Assembly (NCBI GenBank): GCA_947482825.1 | Contig: CANKMT010000031.1 | Coordinates: forward strand, 1 to 52,628 | Length of the DNA stretch: 52,628 nucleotides | Reading direction: 5' to 3' | From: Betaproteobacteria bacterium | GTDB taxonomy: Bacteria; Pseudomonadota; Gammaproteobacteria; Burkholderiales; SG8-39 | Part shown: one piece after another, positions 40,434-49,410 of the stretch | Layout of the letters: every line of letters starts with the position of its first letter | Numbering within the stretch: position 1 is the stretch's first letter | Notes under the pieces: generated by a model | Database searches by the model: none | What the model was told of the DNA's origin: nothing | Seen by the model: only the letters and a program-made list of their open reading frames with translations | Position numbers and translations under genes: made by a program

Positions 40434-41753
40434 ATGAGCGGTAACCTGCTCGCGCAAACCTTCTCGCGAGGGTCATTCTGCGAGGCCATGGGCGAGGAGG
40501 CGTATGTGCGTGCAATGTTCGCATTCGAGAGCGCGCTCGCGCAGAGCCAGGCTGAAGTCGGGGTGATCCCGGTGTTCGCCGCCACTGCCATCGCAGATGT
40601 TTGCGGTAGCGCAAAGTTCTCCCCATCCCGGCTGGCGGCGGATGGAAAGCGCTCAGGGTCCCTCGCCGTCCCGTTCGTCAAGGTATTGACCGAAGCGGTG
40701 CGTGCCGTCGATCCGAAAGCGGCTTCCTTTGTCCATTTCGGTTCGACCAGCCAGGACGTCCTCGATACTGCGTTGGCGGTTTGCGTGCAACCCTGCATAG
40801 CGGAGGCCGATCGGGTTCTCGGCGAATCGATCTCGCTTTTGGCCGAGCAGGCGCGCCGGCATGCCTCCGTAGTGATGCTCGGCCGCACTATGATGCAGCC
40901 GGCGACCCCCCTGACCGCCGGGATCAAGATTGCTCGATGGGCGAGGGCCTTGAGCCGCTGTCGCGCCCGGCTTTCCGAAACCTCCGCACAAGGACTGTGC
41001 GTGCAGATGGGCGGACCGGTCGGCACGCTCGATGCGCTCGGTGCCAAGAGGACCGAAGTTCGCCGTGGAGTGGCCCGCCGCCTGGGATTGGCCGATGCGC
41101 CCTCCTGGCACAGCCACCGCGACGAGTTCCTTGCGTTCGCCTCCAGTATCGCGATCCTGGTGGGTGCGATTGGCAAGATCGCACGCGATGTCGCTCTGCT
41201 CTCTCAGGTCGAAGTGGGCGAAATGCTTGAGTCGGCACCCCAAAAAGGGGTCGGTGGCTCAAGCGCCATGCCGCATAAGCGCAATCCGGTTTCCTGTTTG
41301 CAGGCAATAACCGCGGCAACGCGTGCGCCGGGCCTGATGTCGATCCTTTTACACGGCGCCAGCCAGGAACATGAGCGTGCCGTGGGTGGCTGGCAGGCGG
41401 AACTGGCAACTTTCCCCGAGCTTGTCGATACCCTCGGCGGCGCGATCGACGCGCTCGAACGCATCGCCGCCGGCCTCCTGGTCAATCGAGAGAAGATGCG
41501 GGAAAACCTTGAAGGGCTCCGGGGCCTAGTGTTTTCCGAGCGGCTGTCGCGCGTGCTGATGCTCACGATGGATCGTGCAAGCGCGATGTCCCAAGTGGAC
41601 GACTGGTGCGCCGTAGCGGTGGCCGAAGGCCGGCACTTGAAAGAAGTCGCCGCCGCGGCTGCGCCGGGATTGGATCTGGAGCCGGCATTTTCACTCGAGG
41701 CCATCGTGGCCGATCTGGCACCGATCCTCGAAGAAGAGCTCGCGGGGCTATGA
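40434..41753 (+). CDS. pcaB: 3-carboxy-cis,cis-muconate cycloisomerase
   Basis: 439 residues of the fumarase/aspartase superfamily. It lactonises 3-carboxymuconate, the product of PcaHG, to 4-carboxymuconolactone. The superfamily signature GGSSAMPHKRNPVSC is intact, the early SFVHFGSTSQDVLDTAL is the second conserved segment, and LGRTMMQPATPLTAG is the third. pcaC, pcaD, pcaIJ and pcaF, needed to finish the beta-ketoadipate pathway, are not in this window. Confidence 0.93.
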   Translation: MSGNLLAQTFSRGSFCEAMGEEAYVRAMFAFESALAQSQAEVGVIPVFAATAIADVCGSAKFSPSRLAADGKRSGSLAVPFVKVLTEAVRAVDPKAASFVHFGSTSQDVLDTALAVCVQPCIAEADRVLGESISLLAEQARRHASVVMLGRTMMQPATPLTAGIKIARWARALSRCRARLSETSAQGLCVQMGGPVGTLDALGAKRTEVRRGVARRLGLADAPSWHSHRDEFLAFASSIAILVGAIGKIARDVALLSQVEVGEMLESAPQKGVGGSSAMPHKRNPVSCLQAITAATRAPGLMSILLHGASQEHERAVGGWQAELATFPELVDTLGGAIDALERIAAGLLVNREKMRENLEGLRGLVFSERLSRVLMLTMDRASAMSQVDDWCAVAVAEGRHLKEVAAAAAPGLDLEPAFSLEAIVADLAPILEEELAGL

Positions 41754-41774
41754 GCAGCGCGGTGGTTTCCCTGC

Positions 41775-42413
41775 CTATTGTGCGTCCGGCTGCTTCATGG
41801 GCTGAGCCTTGTCGAAGGCATCGAGCCGCATGCACTCGTCGAACACCCCCATGGTCACCGGATAAGGCGAGAGGTCGCATTCATATCGCTGCGCATTGAA
41901 GATCTGCGGTACGAGACAGCAGTCAGCCATTGTCGGCAAGTCTCCGTGGCAGAATTTCCCTGTTCCGCCGGTTTGCGCTAGGTCGGCTTCGAATTTCGCC
42001 AACCCCTCGGCAATCCAGTGCCGATACCACGTGTTGATGCCATTCTCATCCTGTCCCAATCCACGCTTAAGGTGTTGCAGGACCCGCAGGTTGTTTAGCG
42101 GATGGATCTCGCAGGCAATCAGCATTGAGAGCGAACGTACGCGCGCACGATCGAGCAGGCCCTTCGGCAGCAGCGCTGGCATCGGATGCTTTTCCTCCAG
42201 GTACTCGATGATGGCAAGCGATTGAGTCAGCAAATGCCCGTCGTCGATCAGCGCAGGCACCAGCCTCTGTGGATTGACCGCGCCGAAATCGTCCAGCTTG
42301 TGGGCACCTTTTGGTAGCGAGACCGCGGCCGCCTCGTAACCGAGACCCTTTAGATTGAGCGCGATGCGAACGCGAAAAGCGGCCGAGCTGCGAAAGAACG
42401 TGTAGAGCTTCAT
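41775..42413 (-). CDS. Maleylacetoacetate/maleylpyruvate isomerase, zeta-class GST
   Basis: 212 residues. The thioredoxin-like domain begins MKLYTFFRSSAAFRVRIALN, containing the zeta-class SSxxxRVRIAL motif; NPQRLVPALIDDG follows. The helical domain has the conserved GDLPTMADCCLVPQ. It isomerises a cis- to a trans-diketo acid with glutathione. The FAH-type hydrolase 21 bp upstream in the same direction suggests the gentisate (maleylpyruvate) or homogentisate (maleylacetoacetate) route. The hydrolase resembles NagK, which favours maleylpyruvate (NagL-like). No gentisate or homogentisate dioxygenase is present nearby. Converges with pcaB. Confidence 0.9.
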   Translation of the reverse strand: MKLYTFFRSSAAFRVRIALNLKGLGYEAAAVSLPKGAHKLDDFGAVNPQRLVPALIDDGHLLTQSLAIIEYLEEKHPMPALLPKGLLDRARVRSLSMLIACEIHPLNNLRVLQHLKRGLGQDENGINTWYRHWIAEGLAKFEADLAQTGGTGKFCHGDLPTMADCCLVPQIFNAQRYECDLSPYPVTMGVFDECMRLDAFDKAQPMKQPDAQ

Positions 42414-42434
42414 GAGGCCGGGGCCTTTTCGTGA

Positions 42435-43127
42435 CTAGAGCGCAGCCACGATCTTGACGCGCAAGTCCGTGAGGCCCTCGATATGCGCCACCAGTTCGTC
42501 CCCCGCCTTCACTGGTCCGACACCGGCCGGCGTGCCGGACATGATGATGTCGCCCGCCTCCAGCGTGTAGTACTGGGAAAGGTATTCCATCTGCTCCGGG
42601 ACCGACCAGATCATGTCGGCAAGATCGGCTTTCTGGCGCTCCTTTCCGTTTACGACTAGCGACAATGCGCCTTTCGTGGGGTGACCGATGCTCGACGCGG
42701 GCGACAACGCCGCGCAGGGCGCCGCTTCGTCAAAATTCTTGCCGAAGTCCCACGGACGTCCCTTGTCCTTACCCAGTTGCTGCAGGTCGCGGCGGGTCAT
42801 GTCCAACCCGACCCCGTAGCCGAAAATGTGCGAAGTCGCATCCTTGGCCGCAATGCGCCGCCCGCCTTTCCCAATCGCGACCACCATTTCAGTTTCATAG
42901 TGATAGTTGGTGGTCTTGGCCGGGTAGTGCACCTCGCCGCCGCCGGAGACCAGCGCGAACTCCGACTTGAGGAAGAAAAAGGGCTGCTCGCGACCGTCAC
43001 CGCCCATTTCCTTCTGGTGCTCGACGTAGTTTCGCCCTACGCAGAAGATGCGCCTTACCGGAAATGTATCGGAAGAGCCCGTGATCGCCAGCGCGGGTGG
43101 GGTCCAGAGGGGGATTGCGTACGCCAT
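42435..43127 (-). CDS. Fumarylacetoacetate hydrolase family protein, fumarylpyruvate hydrolase-like
   Basis: 230 residues, the short FAH form. FCVGRNYVEHQKEMGG, HYETEMVVAIGKGGRRI and GYGVGLDMTRRDLQ contain the metal-binding acids and conserved Asp. SGTPAGVGPVKAGDEL is the late signature. Likely cleaves fumarylpyruvate to fumarate and pyruvate. It is translated with the isomerase downstream (21 bp). FAH proteins are diverse, so the precise substrate is inferred from the neighbour. Confidence 0.88.
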   Translation of the reverse strand: MAYAIPLWTPPALAITGSSDTFPVRRIFCVGRNYVEHQKEMGGDGREQPFFFLKSEFALVSGGGEVHYPAKTTNYHYETEMVVAIGKGGRRIAAKDATSHIFGYGVGLDMTRRDLQQLGKDKGRPWDFGKNFDEAAPCAALSPASSIGHPTKGALSLVVNGKERQKADLADMIWSVPEQMEYLSQYYTLEAGDIIMSGTPAGVGPVKAGDELVAHIEGLTDLRVKIVAAL

Positions 43128-43173
43128 GGTTGCCTCGAGGGAGTTTAGACCGCAAAGGGTGGCATTTTAGTCA

Positions 43174-44667
43174 CTATCCGGCCAGTTCGCGCTCCATCAG
43201 TTCGCGCAGTTTGTAGCGCTGGATCTTCCCGGTGGCCGTGCGTGGGAGTTCCGCTACGGTACGAATCCACTTCGGCCGCTTGTGCCTCGCCAGTCCGCTT
43301 TCGCAGGCGCGCGTTGCGGCTGCGATGGCAGCCAGCGGGTCTGTGCCGGCCGTGATGAACAGTGCCAGGCGCTCAAACCCATCGGCATCGTTCACCCGCA
43401 CGCACGCGGCCTCTGCGATCGAACCGTCCGCAACCGCGGTTTCCTCGAGTTCGCCCGGTTGCACCCATTGCCCCGCAACCTTGATGAACTCGTCCGAGCG
43501 TCCCTGATGCGAAAAGAAGCCCTCCGCATCGCGCGTGAACATGTCTTTGGTGCAGAACCAGCCGTCGCGGAACTGCTCGCGGGTCTCCTCAGGCCGGTTT
43601 GCGTAGCCGGTCGCAAGTGCCGGATGGCTGATCCACAAGGTCCCGGTCTCGCCCAGGGCAGCCTCCTGGCCCGATTCGTTCAATAGGCGCGTCCCGACCC
43701 CGGAAAGCGGGCGTCCGGTGAGTGACGGGTTCGATGTCCCGGGCGGTGTCATCATCGAAGCGCAAAAGGTTTCGGACATGCCGTAGAGCGACAAAATGCC
43801 CCGGCCGGTGGCCGACTGCCATCGCTCGAACACCTGGGCCGGAAGCCGCTCGCCGGCGGCCACGAAGTGAGTTACCGATGAAAACGGCGCAATTGCCTGC
43901 GACGGCAAGGCCAGAAGCCGGCGGTAAAACGAAGGGACAGAAAAGAACACGGTCGGCCTGTAGCGGGCAACGATCTCGCTTGCCTTTGCCGCCTCTACGG
44001 CATCGGGCAGCAAGATCGACGCAGCGCCCAGGGCAAGTGGTCCAAGCAGCGCATGCTCCAGGCCATACGCAAAGAAGAGCTTTGAAGTCGCAAAGATCGT
44101 GTCGTCTGCGCCGAGGCCGAGGACCTCGCGCATCCCGTTGCCTGCCGGGAGAACGTCCTTGTGCCCGTGCACTATGCCCTTTGGGTGTCCTGTCGTCCCG
44201 GATGAGTACAGCCAGAACGCCGGATCCTTCGGCTCCATCTCGGCCGGTTCGGTCAGCGGGGCGGCGTCTGCCAGGGACCGTTGCCAATTGGCCAGCCCGA
44301 TCGTTCGCTCGGCAGCGAAGGCCGATATCGACGGTGAAAACTCGTCTTCGGCAAGGAAAAACCGCGCGGCACAGTCTTCGAACATGAACTGCAAGTCATT
44401 CGGGGCGAGCTTCGTGCTCGCCGCGATCGCGACTGCGCCGATGTAGAGCGCACCGAGCCAGGCCGCCGCAAAATCCGGCGTATCGCGCAACAGGATCATC
44501 ACACGGTCACCGTGACCGATACCGCGATTGCGCCAAGAGGCCCCCGCGCGCCTCACGCGCCCCGCGAGCTCGGCGTAACTGACTTGCTCATTGCCGCATA
44601 GCAACGCAACGCGCCGGCCAAATCTGGCAATTGCCGCCTCGCCAAGCAGGTGTTCGGCTGCGTTCAT
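43174..44667 (-). CDS. Benzoate-CoA ligase family AMP-forming synthetase
   Basis: 497 residues from ATG 44667; a TTG two codons earlier is less likely. It activates an aromatic carboxylate with ATP to the acyl-AMP, then to the CoA ester. Key sites are the P-loop-like YSSGTTGHPKGIVH, the SLYGMSETF motif, the FCTKDMF and SHQGRSDEFIKVAGQWVQP hinge region and the catalytic lysine in LPRTATGKIQR. Stretches such as TSKLFFAYGLEHALLGPL are typical of benzoate- and hydroxybenzoate-CoA ligases. It points away from the ABC importer; the shared spacer suggests joint control. No box or bcr genes for the next steps are seen. Confidence 0.9.
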   Translation of the reverse strand: MNAAEHLLGEAAIARFGRRVALLCGNEQVSYAELAGRVRRAGASWRNRGIGHGDRVMILLRDTPDFAAAWLGALYIGAVAIAASTKLAPNDLQFMFEDCAARFFLAEDEFSPSISAFAAERTIGLANWQRSLADAAPLTEPAEMEPKDPAFWLYSSGTTGHPKGIVHGHKDVLPAGNGMREVLGLGADDTIFATSKLFFAYGLEHALLGPLALGAASILLPDAVEAAKASEIVARYRPTVFFSVPSFYRRLLALPSQAIAPFSSVTHFVAAGERLPAQVFERWQSATGRGILSLYGMSETFCASMMTPPGTSNPSLTGRPLSGVGTRLLNESGQEAALGETGTLWISHPALATGYANRPEETREQFRDGWFCTKDMFTRDAEGFFSHQGRSDEFIKVAGQWVQPGELEETAVADGSIAEAACVRVNDADGFERLALFITAGTDPLAAIAAATRACESGLARHKRPKWIRTVAELPRTATGKIQRYKLRELMERELAG

Positions 44668-44754
44668 AGTCAAGTATGCTAATGGATCTTTGATAGACTA
44701 AAGTTACCGCCGCCGTCCACGCTGGCGGTCAATGCCTTCGGAGGAGGACAACCA

Positions 44755-45948
44755 ATGAAAATTTCCACATCGATCGGCGCGACGCTCGCCGCCGCCACTC
44801 TCGCCTGCACATTTCCTGCGGCCGCTCAGACCGTCAAGATCGGACTGATCAGTTCGTACAGCGGCCCTGGCGCCGCCCAGGGAGATCAGATCGACAAGGG
44901 CGTCAAGCTCTATATGAAGCTCAATGCCGACAAGCTGCCTCCCGGCGTCAAGGTCGAACTCATCACGCGGGACGATACCGGCGCCAACGGCGACGTGGCA
45001 AAGCGTGTCGCGCAGGAACTGATCGTGCGCGACAAGGTGCAGATCCTCACGGGCGTGGTCTGGACGCCGAATATGGCGGCCATCGCCCCGCTCACCGCTG
45101 AAGCGAAAGTTCCGTTCATCAGCGCGAATGCAGCCGGAGCAAAGGTTGTGGGCATGTCGCCATACGTAGCGCGTCTGTCGTTCACGCTATGCCAGTCGGC
45201 CTACCCGCTCGGCCAGTGGGCCTCAAAGAAGTACAAACGCGCCTATACCGCGGTCAGCGATTTCGCGCCGGGCCACGAGGCCGAAGGTTGTTTCATCAGG
45301 GGTTTCAAGGAAGGGGGTGGAGAAGTGATCGGGTCGGTGCGCATTCCGCTCGCAAACCCGGATTTCGTGCCGTTCATGCAGCGCATCAAGGACGCGAAAC
45401 CCGATGCGCTGTTCGCCTTTAATCCCGCGGGCAAACAGGCCACGGCCATGATGAAGGCCTATGGTGATCTCGGCATGGACAAGGCCAACATCAAATACCT
45501 CGGCACTGGCGACATCACGACCGACGAAGAATTGCAAGGCATGGGCGACGCGGCCCTTGGCGTGATCACGGTGCACCATTATTCCGCTGCGGCCGAGCGT
45601 CCGGCCAACAAGGCTTTCGTGGCTGCATATAAGAAAGAGTATGGCGCAGACCTGAATCCGGGTTTCATGGTCGTGGGTGCGTGGGACGCCATGGACGCCA
45701 TCTACACCGCGATCCGGGTCCAGGGTGGCAAGATCGATCCAGACAAGACGATGGAAATCATCAAGCAGTACAAGAACGCCAACAGCCCCCGAGGACCGGT
45801 GTCCGTCGACCCCGAGACCCGAGACGTGATCAACCCCGAGTACCTGCGCGAGGTCCGCAAGGTCGGCGGCAAGCTCGCCAACGTGGAGCTTGAGACGATC
45901 ACCAACGCAATCAAGGATCCGTTGAAGGAATTCGAGAAGAAGAAGTAA
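44755..45948 (+). CDS. Branched-chain amino acid-type ABC transporter substrate-binding protein
   Basis: 397 residues. A signal peptide (LAAATLACTFPAAAQ) precedes a type I periplasmic binding fold beginning VKIGLISSYSGPGAAQG. The GGAGGAGGA ribosome site is very strong. The family includes LivJ/LivK but also binders of benzoate and other aromatic acids. The upstream benzoate-CoA ligase suggests an aromatic ligand, an inference. A strong terminator separates it from the permease genes. Confidence 0.93.
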   Translation: MKISTSIGATLAAATLACTFPAAAQTVKIGLISSYSGPGAAQGDQIDKGVKLYMKLNADKLPPGVKVELITRDDTGANGDVAKRVAQELIVRDKVQILTGVVWTPNMAAIAPLTAEAKVPFISANAAGAKVVGMSPYVARLSFTLCQSAYPLGQWASKKYKRAYTAVSDFAPGHEAEGCFIRGFKEGGGEVIGSVRIPLANPDFVPFMQRIKDAKPDALFAFNPAGKQATAMMKAYGDLGMDKANIKYLGTGDITTDEELQGMGDAALGVITVHHYSAAAERPANKAFVAAYKKEYGADLNPGFMVVGAWDAMDAIYTAIRVQGGKIDPDKTMEIIKQYKNANSPRGPVSVDPETRDVINPEYLREVRKVGGKLANVELETITNAIKDPLKEFEKKK

Positions 45949-45958
45949 TACCCCAAAG

Positions 45959-45991
45959 GCCCCCGCGAATATCGAGGCGCGGGGGCTTTTT
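45959..45991 (+). terminator. Intrinsic terminator between binding-protein and permease genes
   Basis: GCCCCCGCG (45959-45967), a 10-nt loop and CGCGGGGGC (45978-45986) are followed by TTTTT. The stem is a perfect 9 bp. Partial readthrough would set a high ratio of binding protein to membrane components. Confidence 0.85.
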
Positions 45992-46014
45992 CCCCCGGGA
46001 CGGCGTAGACGCGC

Positions 46015-46890
46015 ATGGAAGCTTTCTTTTCATCCCTGGTCAGCGTTGCCTTTCATGGCGTTGCCTACGGGATGATCCTGTATGTGATCTCGGTCGGGCT
46101 GTCGGTCACGATGGGCCTGATGGGATTCACCAACCTGGCGCATGGTGTATTTGCCATGGCGGGCGGCTATATCCTGTGTTCCGCCCTGGCCCGTTTCCAG
46201 ATGCCTTTTCCGCTCGCCTTGGCACTTTCCTTTGTGCTCGTGGCGGCCGCGAGCGTGGTACTCGAGCGATTGCTGTATTCACGGCTCTATGGAGCCGCGG
46301 AACTGGAACAGGTGCTTTTCACGATCGGCCTGATCTTCATGTCGGTGGCGGTGGCGCGCCTGGTCTTCGGCACGCTGCAGCAGCCTGTCCTGCTCCCCGA
46401 ATACCTCAAGGGCCCCTTCACGATTCTCGGCCGTGAGTTTCCGGTCTATAGGGTCTTCCTTATCGTATTCAGCGCCACAATGATCGCCGGCCTCTGGCTG
46501 GGTGTCGAACGCACGCTCTGGGGCGCCATGGTGCGAGCGGCGGTCGACAATCGCGCGATGGCGCAATCGATCGGGATCAACACTCGGCGACTGTTCACGA
46601 TTACGTTTGCCGTGGGTAGCGGCCTGGCGGGCCTGGGGGGCGCGCTGGGCGCCGAGATTGTCGCGATCCAGCCGACTTATCCATTCGAGCAACTGGTCTA
46701 TTTCCTGATTGTGGTCTCGGTGGGGGGGCTGGGCAACTTGCGCGGCCCGTTTGTCGCTGCCCTGCTGATTGGGATCACCGATACCGCCTGCAAGTACTGG
46801 GTGCCGCAGTTCGGCGCGTTCTTCATCTATGCGGCGACTATCTGCCTCCTGCTCTGGCGCCCCGCCGGGCTGTTCGGGAGCCGGGCATGA
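46015..46890 (+). CDS. Branched-chain-type ABC transporter permease (LivH-like)
   Basis: 291 residues, eight predicted membrane helices. GLSVTMGLMGFTNLAHGVFAM... begins the family pattern near residue 25 (seen as two runs), and AVDNRAMAQSIGINTRRLFT is the cytoplasmic coupling loop for the ATPase. It pairs with the LivM-like protein to form the channel. The stop overlaps the next start by 4 bp. Closest to LivH in size and motif order. Confidence 0.93.
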   Translation: MEAFFSSLVSVAFHGVAYGMILYVISVGLSVTMGLMGFTNLAHGVFAMAGGYILCSALARFQMPFPLALALSFVLVAAASVVLERLLYSRLYGAAELEQVLFTIGLIFMSVAVARLVFGTLQQPVLLPEYLKGPFTILGREFPVYRVFLIVFSATMIAGLWLGVERTLWGAMVRAAVDNRAMAQSIGINTRRLFTITFAVGSGLAGLGGALGAEIVAIQPTYPFEQLVYFLIVVSVGGLGNLRGPFVAALLIGITDTACKYWVPQFGAFFIYAATICLLLWRPAGLFGSRA

Positions 46891-47861
46891 AACATCCCGT
46901 GGGTTACGGCGCGGATGCGCGCCTGCGTTGGACCGAGTGGCTGCCCTGGGTAGTCGCAGTCGCGGTGTTTTTTCTCTTGCCTGAATACCTGTCGTTGGGC
47001 GCGCGCGTGCTCACCTATATCCTGTTCGCGCTGTCCCTTGACCTGGTTCTCGGGTATGCCGGGATCGTCACCCTTGGACATGCCGCTTTCTTCGGCACAG
47101 GCGCCTACGTGGCCGGCATTCTTGCAGCCAAGCTGGGAGTGACCGATCCGGTGATCCAATTACTCGCAAGCGCCGCTGCTGCCGCACTGCTTGGATTGGC
47201 CACCGGCGCGGTGATCCTGCGCACGCACGGTCTTGCACAACTAATGCTTACGCTTGCCGTTGCGGCTGTTTGCCTGGAGATCGCGAACAAGGCCACTGCG
47301 CTGACTGGAGGTGCCGACGGCCTCTCCGGCGTTTCCGTTGCAGCGATTTTCGGCCAGTTCAAGTTCGACATGTATGGCCGCACGGCCTATCTCTGGTGCC
47401 TCTTGCTCGTATTCACCGGGTGGTGGCTGGTGCGCCGGGTGATCTACTCGCCGTTCGGGGCGACGCTGACCGGAATCCGCGAAAACAGCGTGCGCATGCA
47501 TTCAATAGGCGCACCCGTCTACCAGCGCCTTCTCACCGTCTACACGCTTTCGGCCGCCATGGCAGGGACTGCGGGCGCGTTGCTTACTCAGACCAACCAG
47601 TTCGTCGGCCTGAACGTGCTTGGGTTCGAGCCCTCGGGCGAGATCCTCGTCATGCTGATTCTCGGCGGCGTTGGCCGGCTCTATGGCGCATTCGTCGGCC
47701 CACTGCTTTTCCTGATTGCACAGGACTATCTGGCGAGGCAATTCCCCGAATACTGGTACTTCGGGATCGGCCTGATCCTCGTGCTGGTGGTGTTGTTTGC
47801 CCGCGGGGGCATCCTCGGAATTTCCGACGCAATCATCGCCCGGATGGGGAGGAAGTCGTGA
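46887..47861 (+). CDS. Branched-chain-type ABC transporter permease (LivM-like)
   Basis: 324 residues with 9-10 predicted helices. SLDLVLGYAGIVTLGHAAFF is diagnostic for LivM, and GIRENSVRMHSIGAPVYQR is the coupling loop. FEPSGEILVMLILGGVGRLY is also conserved. Overlaps livH-like by 4 bp and the livG-like GTG by 4 bp. Confidence 0.93.
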   Translation: MKHPVGYGADARLRWTEWLPWVVAVAVFFLLPEYLSLGARVLTYILFALSLDLVLGYAGIVTLGHAAFFGTGAYVAGILAAKLGVTDPVIQLLASAAAAALLGLATGAVILRTHGLAQLMLTLAVAAVCLEIANKATALTGGADGLSGVSVAAIFGQFKFDMYGRTAYLWCLLLVFTGWWLVRRVIYSPFGATLTGIRENSVRMHSIGAPVYQRLLTVYTLSAAMAGTAGALLTQTNQFVGLNVLGFEPSGEILVMLILGGVGRLYGAFVGPLLFLIAQDYLARQFPEYWYFGIGLILVLVVLFARGGILGISDAIIARMGRKS

Positions 47862-48607
47862 GCGCAGTGCTCGAGACCCGCGACCTGTGCAAGCGATTCG
47901 GCGCTCTTACGGTCGCGGACAACATCAATTTTCGCCTCGAAGCGGGCGCAAAACACGCGTTGATCGGCCCCAACGGGGCGGGAAAGACGACGTTCGTCAA
48001 CCTGCTGACCGGGTTGCTTGCCCCCTCTTCAGGAACCGTGATGCTGGGAGGGCAGGATGTGACGCTCCTGCCACAGTCGGGGCGCGTAAAGCGCGGCCTC
48101 GGGCGCACTTTCCAGATCAATACGCTGTTCCGGGAAATGAGCGTCCTGGACAACGTGGCACTGGGCATCGCGGAAAGACTCGGCCTATCAGGCAAGCTTT
48201 GGCGACCTGCAGGCCACTACGCGGCAGTTCGCGAAGAAGCCATGTCACTCCTTGATTCGCTTGCGATCGCAGACCAGGCGGCGCGGCGCGTTAGCGACCT
48301 GCCGTACGGACAACAGCGCCTGGTAGAGATTGCAATCGCGCTTGGACTCAAGCCCACGGTACTCTTGCTCGATGAGCCTGCGGCCGGCGTGCCGTCGCTC
48401 GAGACAGAGCGCATCCTGAATGCGCTCGACAGTCTGCCGAAGACCATTGCGATCCTGATCATCGAGCACGACATGGACCTTGTTTTCCGCTTCGCGGATC
48501 GCATAACGGTGCTGGTCCAGGGCGAAGTGTTGTGCGAGGGCGCGCCGCAGGAGATTGCGAACGATGCCCGCGTGCAAAGCGTTTACCTGGGGGAAAGGCG
48601 TGCCTGA
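47858..48607 (+). CDS. ABC transporter ATP-binding protein (LivG-like)
   Basis: 249 residues from GTG 47858, with GGGGAGGAAG upstream. Walker A is GPNGAGKTTF, the family insertion includes RGLGRTFQINTLF, the signature is VSDLPYGQQRLVEIA and Walker B is VLLLDEPAAGV. IEHDMDLVF follows with the switch His. It drives transport through the LivHM-like channel. A longer open frame upstream lies inside the permease gene and was discarded. Confidence 0.93.
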   Translation: MSAVLETRDLCKRFGALTVADNINFRLEAGAKHALIGPNGAGKTTFVNLLTGLLAPSSGTVMLGGQDVTLLPQSGRVKRGLGRTFQINTLFREMSVLDNVALGIAERLGLSGKLWRPAGHYAAVREEAMSLLDSLAIADQAARRVSDLPYGQQRLVEIAIALGLKPTVLLLDEPAAGVPSLETERILNALDSLPKTIAILIIEHDMDLVFRFADRITVLVQGEVLCEGAPQEIANDARVQSVYLGERRA

Positions 48608-49301
48608 TGCGCTGAAGCTCTCCGGTGTGCGCGCAGGCTATGGCGCAACCGTGGTCCTGGAGGATGTCGACTTTTCACTGGCAGAACAGGGTTCGCTAGC
48701 GGTGCTTGGCCGCAATGGTGTAGGCAAGACCACGTTGCTGGCCACAATCATGGGGCTGACGACGTTTCAAGCCGGCCGCATTGAGTATGCAGGCAAGACG
48801 ATAGAGCGACTCGAGGTGCACGAACGCGCACGGCTCGGTATTGGGTATGTGCCACAGACCCGCGACATCTTTCCCTCATTGTCGGTCGAGGAAAACCTGC
48901 TCGTCGCAGCACGCCCTGGAAGATGGTCGCGCGATCGGGTCTTCGATTTGTTTCCCCGCCTCGCGGAGCGCCGTTCGCACATGGGCAACCAGATTTCGGG
49001 CGGCGAGCAGCAGATGTTGTCTATCGGCCGGGCGCTCATGGGCGACCCGGCGCTGCTCCTGCTTGACGAGCCACTCGAAGGGCTTGCACCGATCATCGTT
49101 GACTCGCTGCTTGCGGCGATTCAGCGCCTGACGCAGGTGGAGTCATTGACTGTCGTGCTCGTCGAACAGTCGGCCAGGCTCGCCCTTGAAATGACACAGG
49201 AAGCACTGGTGCTCAATCGCGGCCGGATTACCCATCGCGGCGCCAGTTCGGAACTGCTCGCGGATCCCAAGCTGCTGAGCAGCCTGATCGTTTCCGGCTA
49301 A
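48600..49301 (+). CDS. ABC transporter ATP-binding protein (LivF-like)
   Basis: 233 residues from GTG 48600 preceded by GGGGGAAAG, overlapping livG-like by 8 bp. Walker A is GRNGVGKTTL, the LivF segment GIGYVPQTRDIFPSLSVEEN is present, the signature is ISGGEQQMLSIGRAL and Walker B is LLLLDEPLEGLAP. Second ATPase of the importer and last gene of the operon. Confidence 0.93.
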   Translation: MPDALKLSGVRAGYGATVVLEDVDFSLAEQGSLAVLGRNGVGKTTLLATIMGLTTFQAGRIEYAGKTIERLEVHERARLGIGYVPQTRDIFPSLSVEENLLVAARPGRWSRDRVFDLFPRLAERRSHMGNQISGGEQQMLSIGRALMGDPALLLLDEPLEGLAPIIVDSLLAAIQRLTQVESLTVVLVEQSARLALEMTQEALVLNRGRITHRGASSELLADPKLLSSLIVSG

Positions 49302-49311
49302 AGGCGGCGGG

Positions 49312-49340
49312 AAAAAGAAAGGGCGCCCGCGAGGGGCGCC
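49312..49340 (-). terminator. Intrinsic terminator after amtB
   Basis: On the minus strand GGCGCCCC, a 4-nt loop and GGGCGCCC are followed by TTTCTTTTT. The stem lies 71 nt past the amtB stop. In the plus direction the hairpin lacks a T-run, so it most likely ends the torF-glnK-amtB transcript. Confidence 0.7.
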
Positions 49341-49410
49341 TAAAGACCAGGAGGAGGACCCAGGAAACCCTGCCGGGCGCGGCCCCGGGAGAACCGCGCC
49401 CGCAAATCGA

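Noticed and set aside
44660-44755. Operator in the ligase/ABC transporter spacer (TAGTC...GACTA symmetry)
   Set aside because: Arms are only 5 bp and no known aromatic-pathway regulator consensus, such as BoxR-type TGCA pairs, could be recognised.
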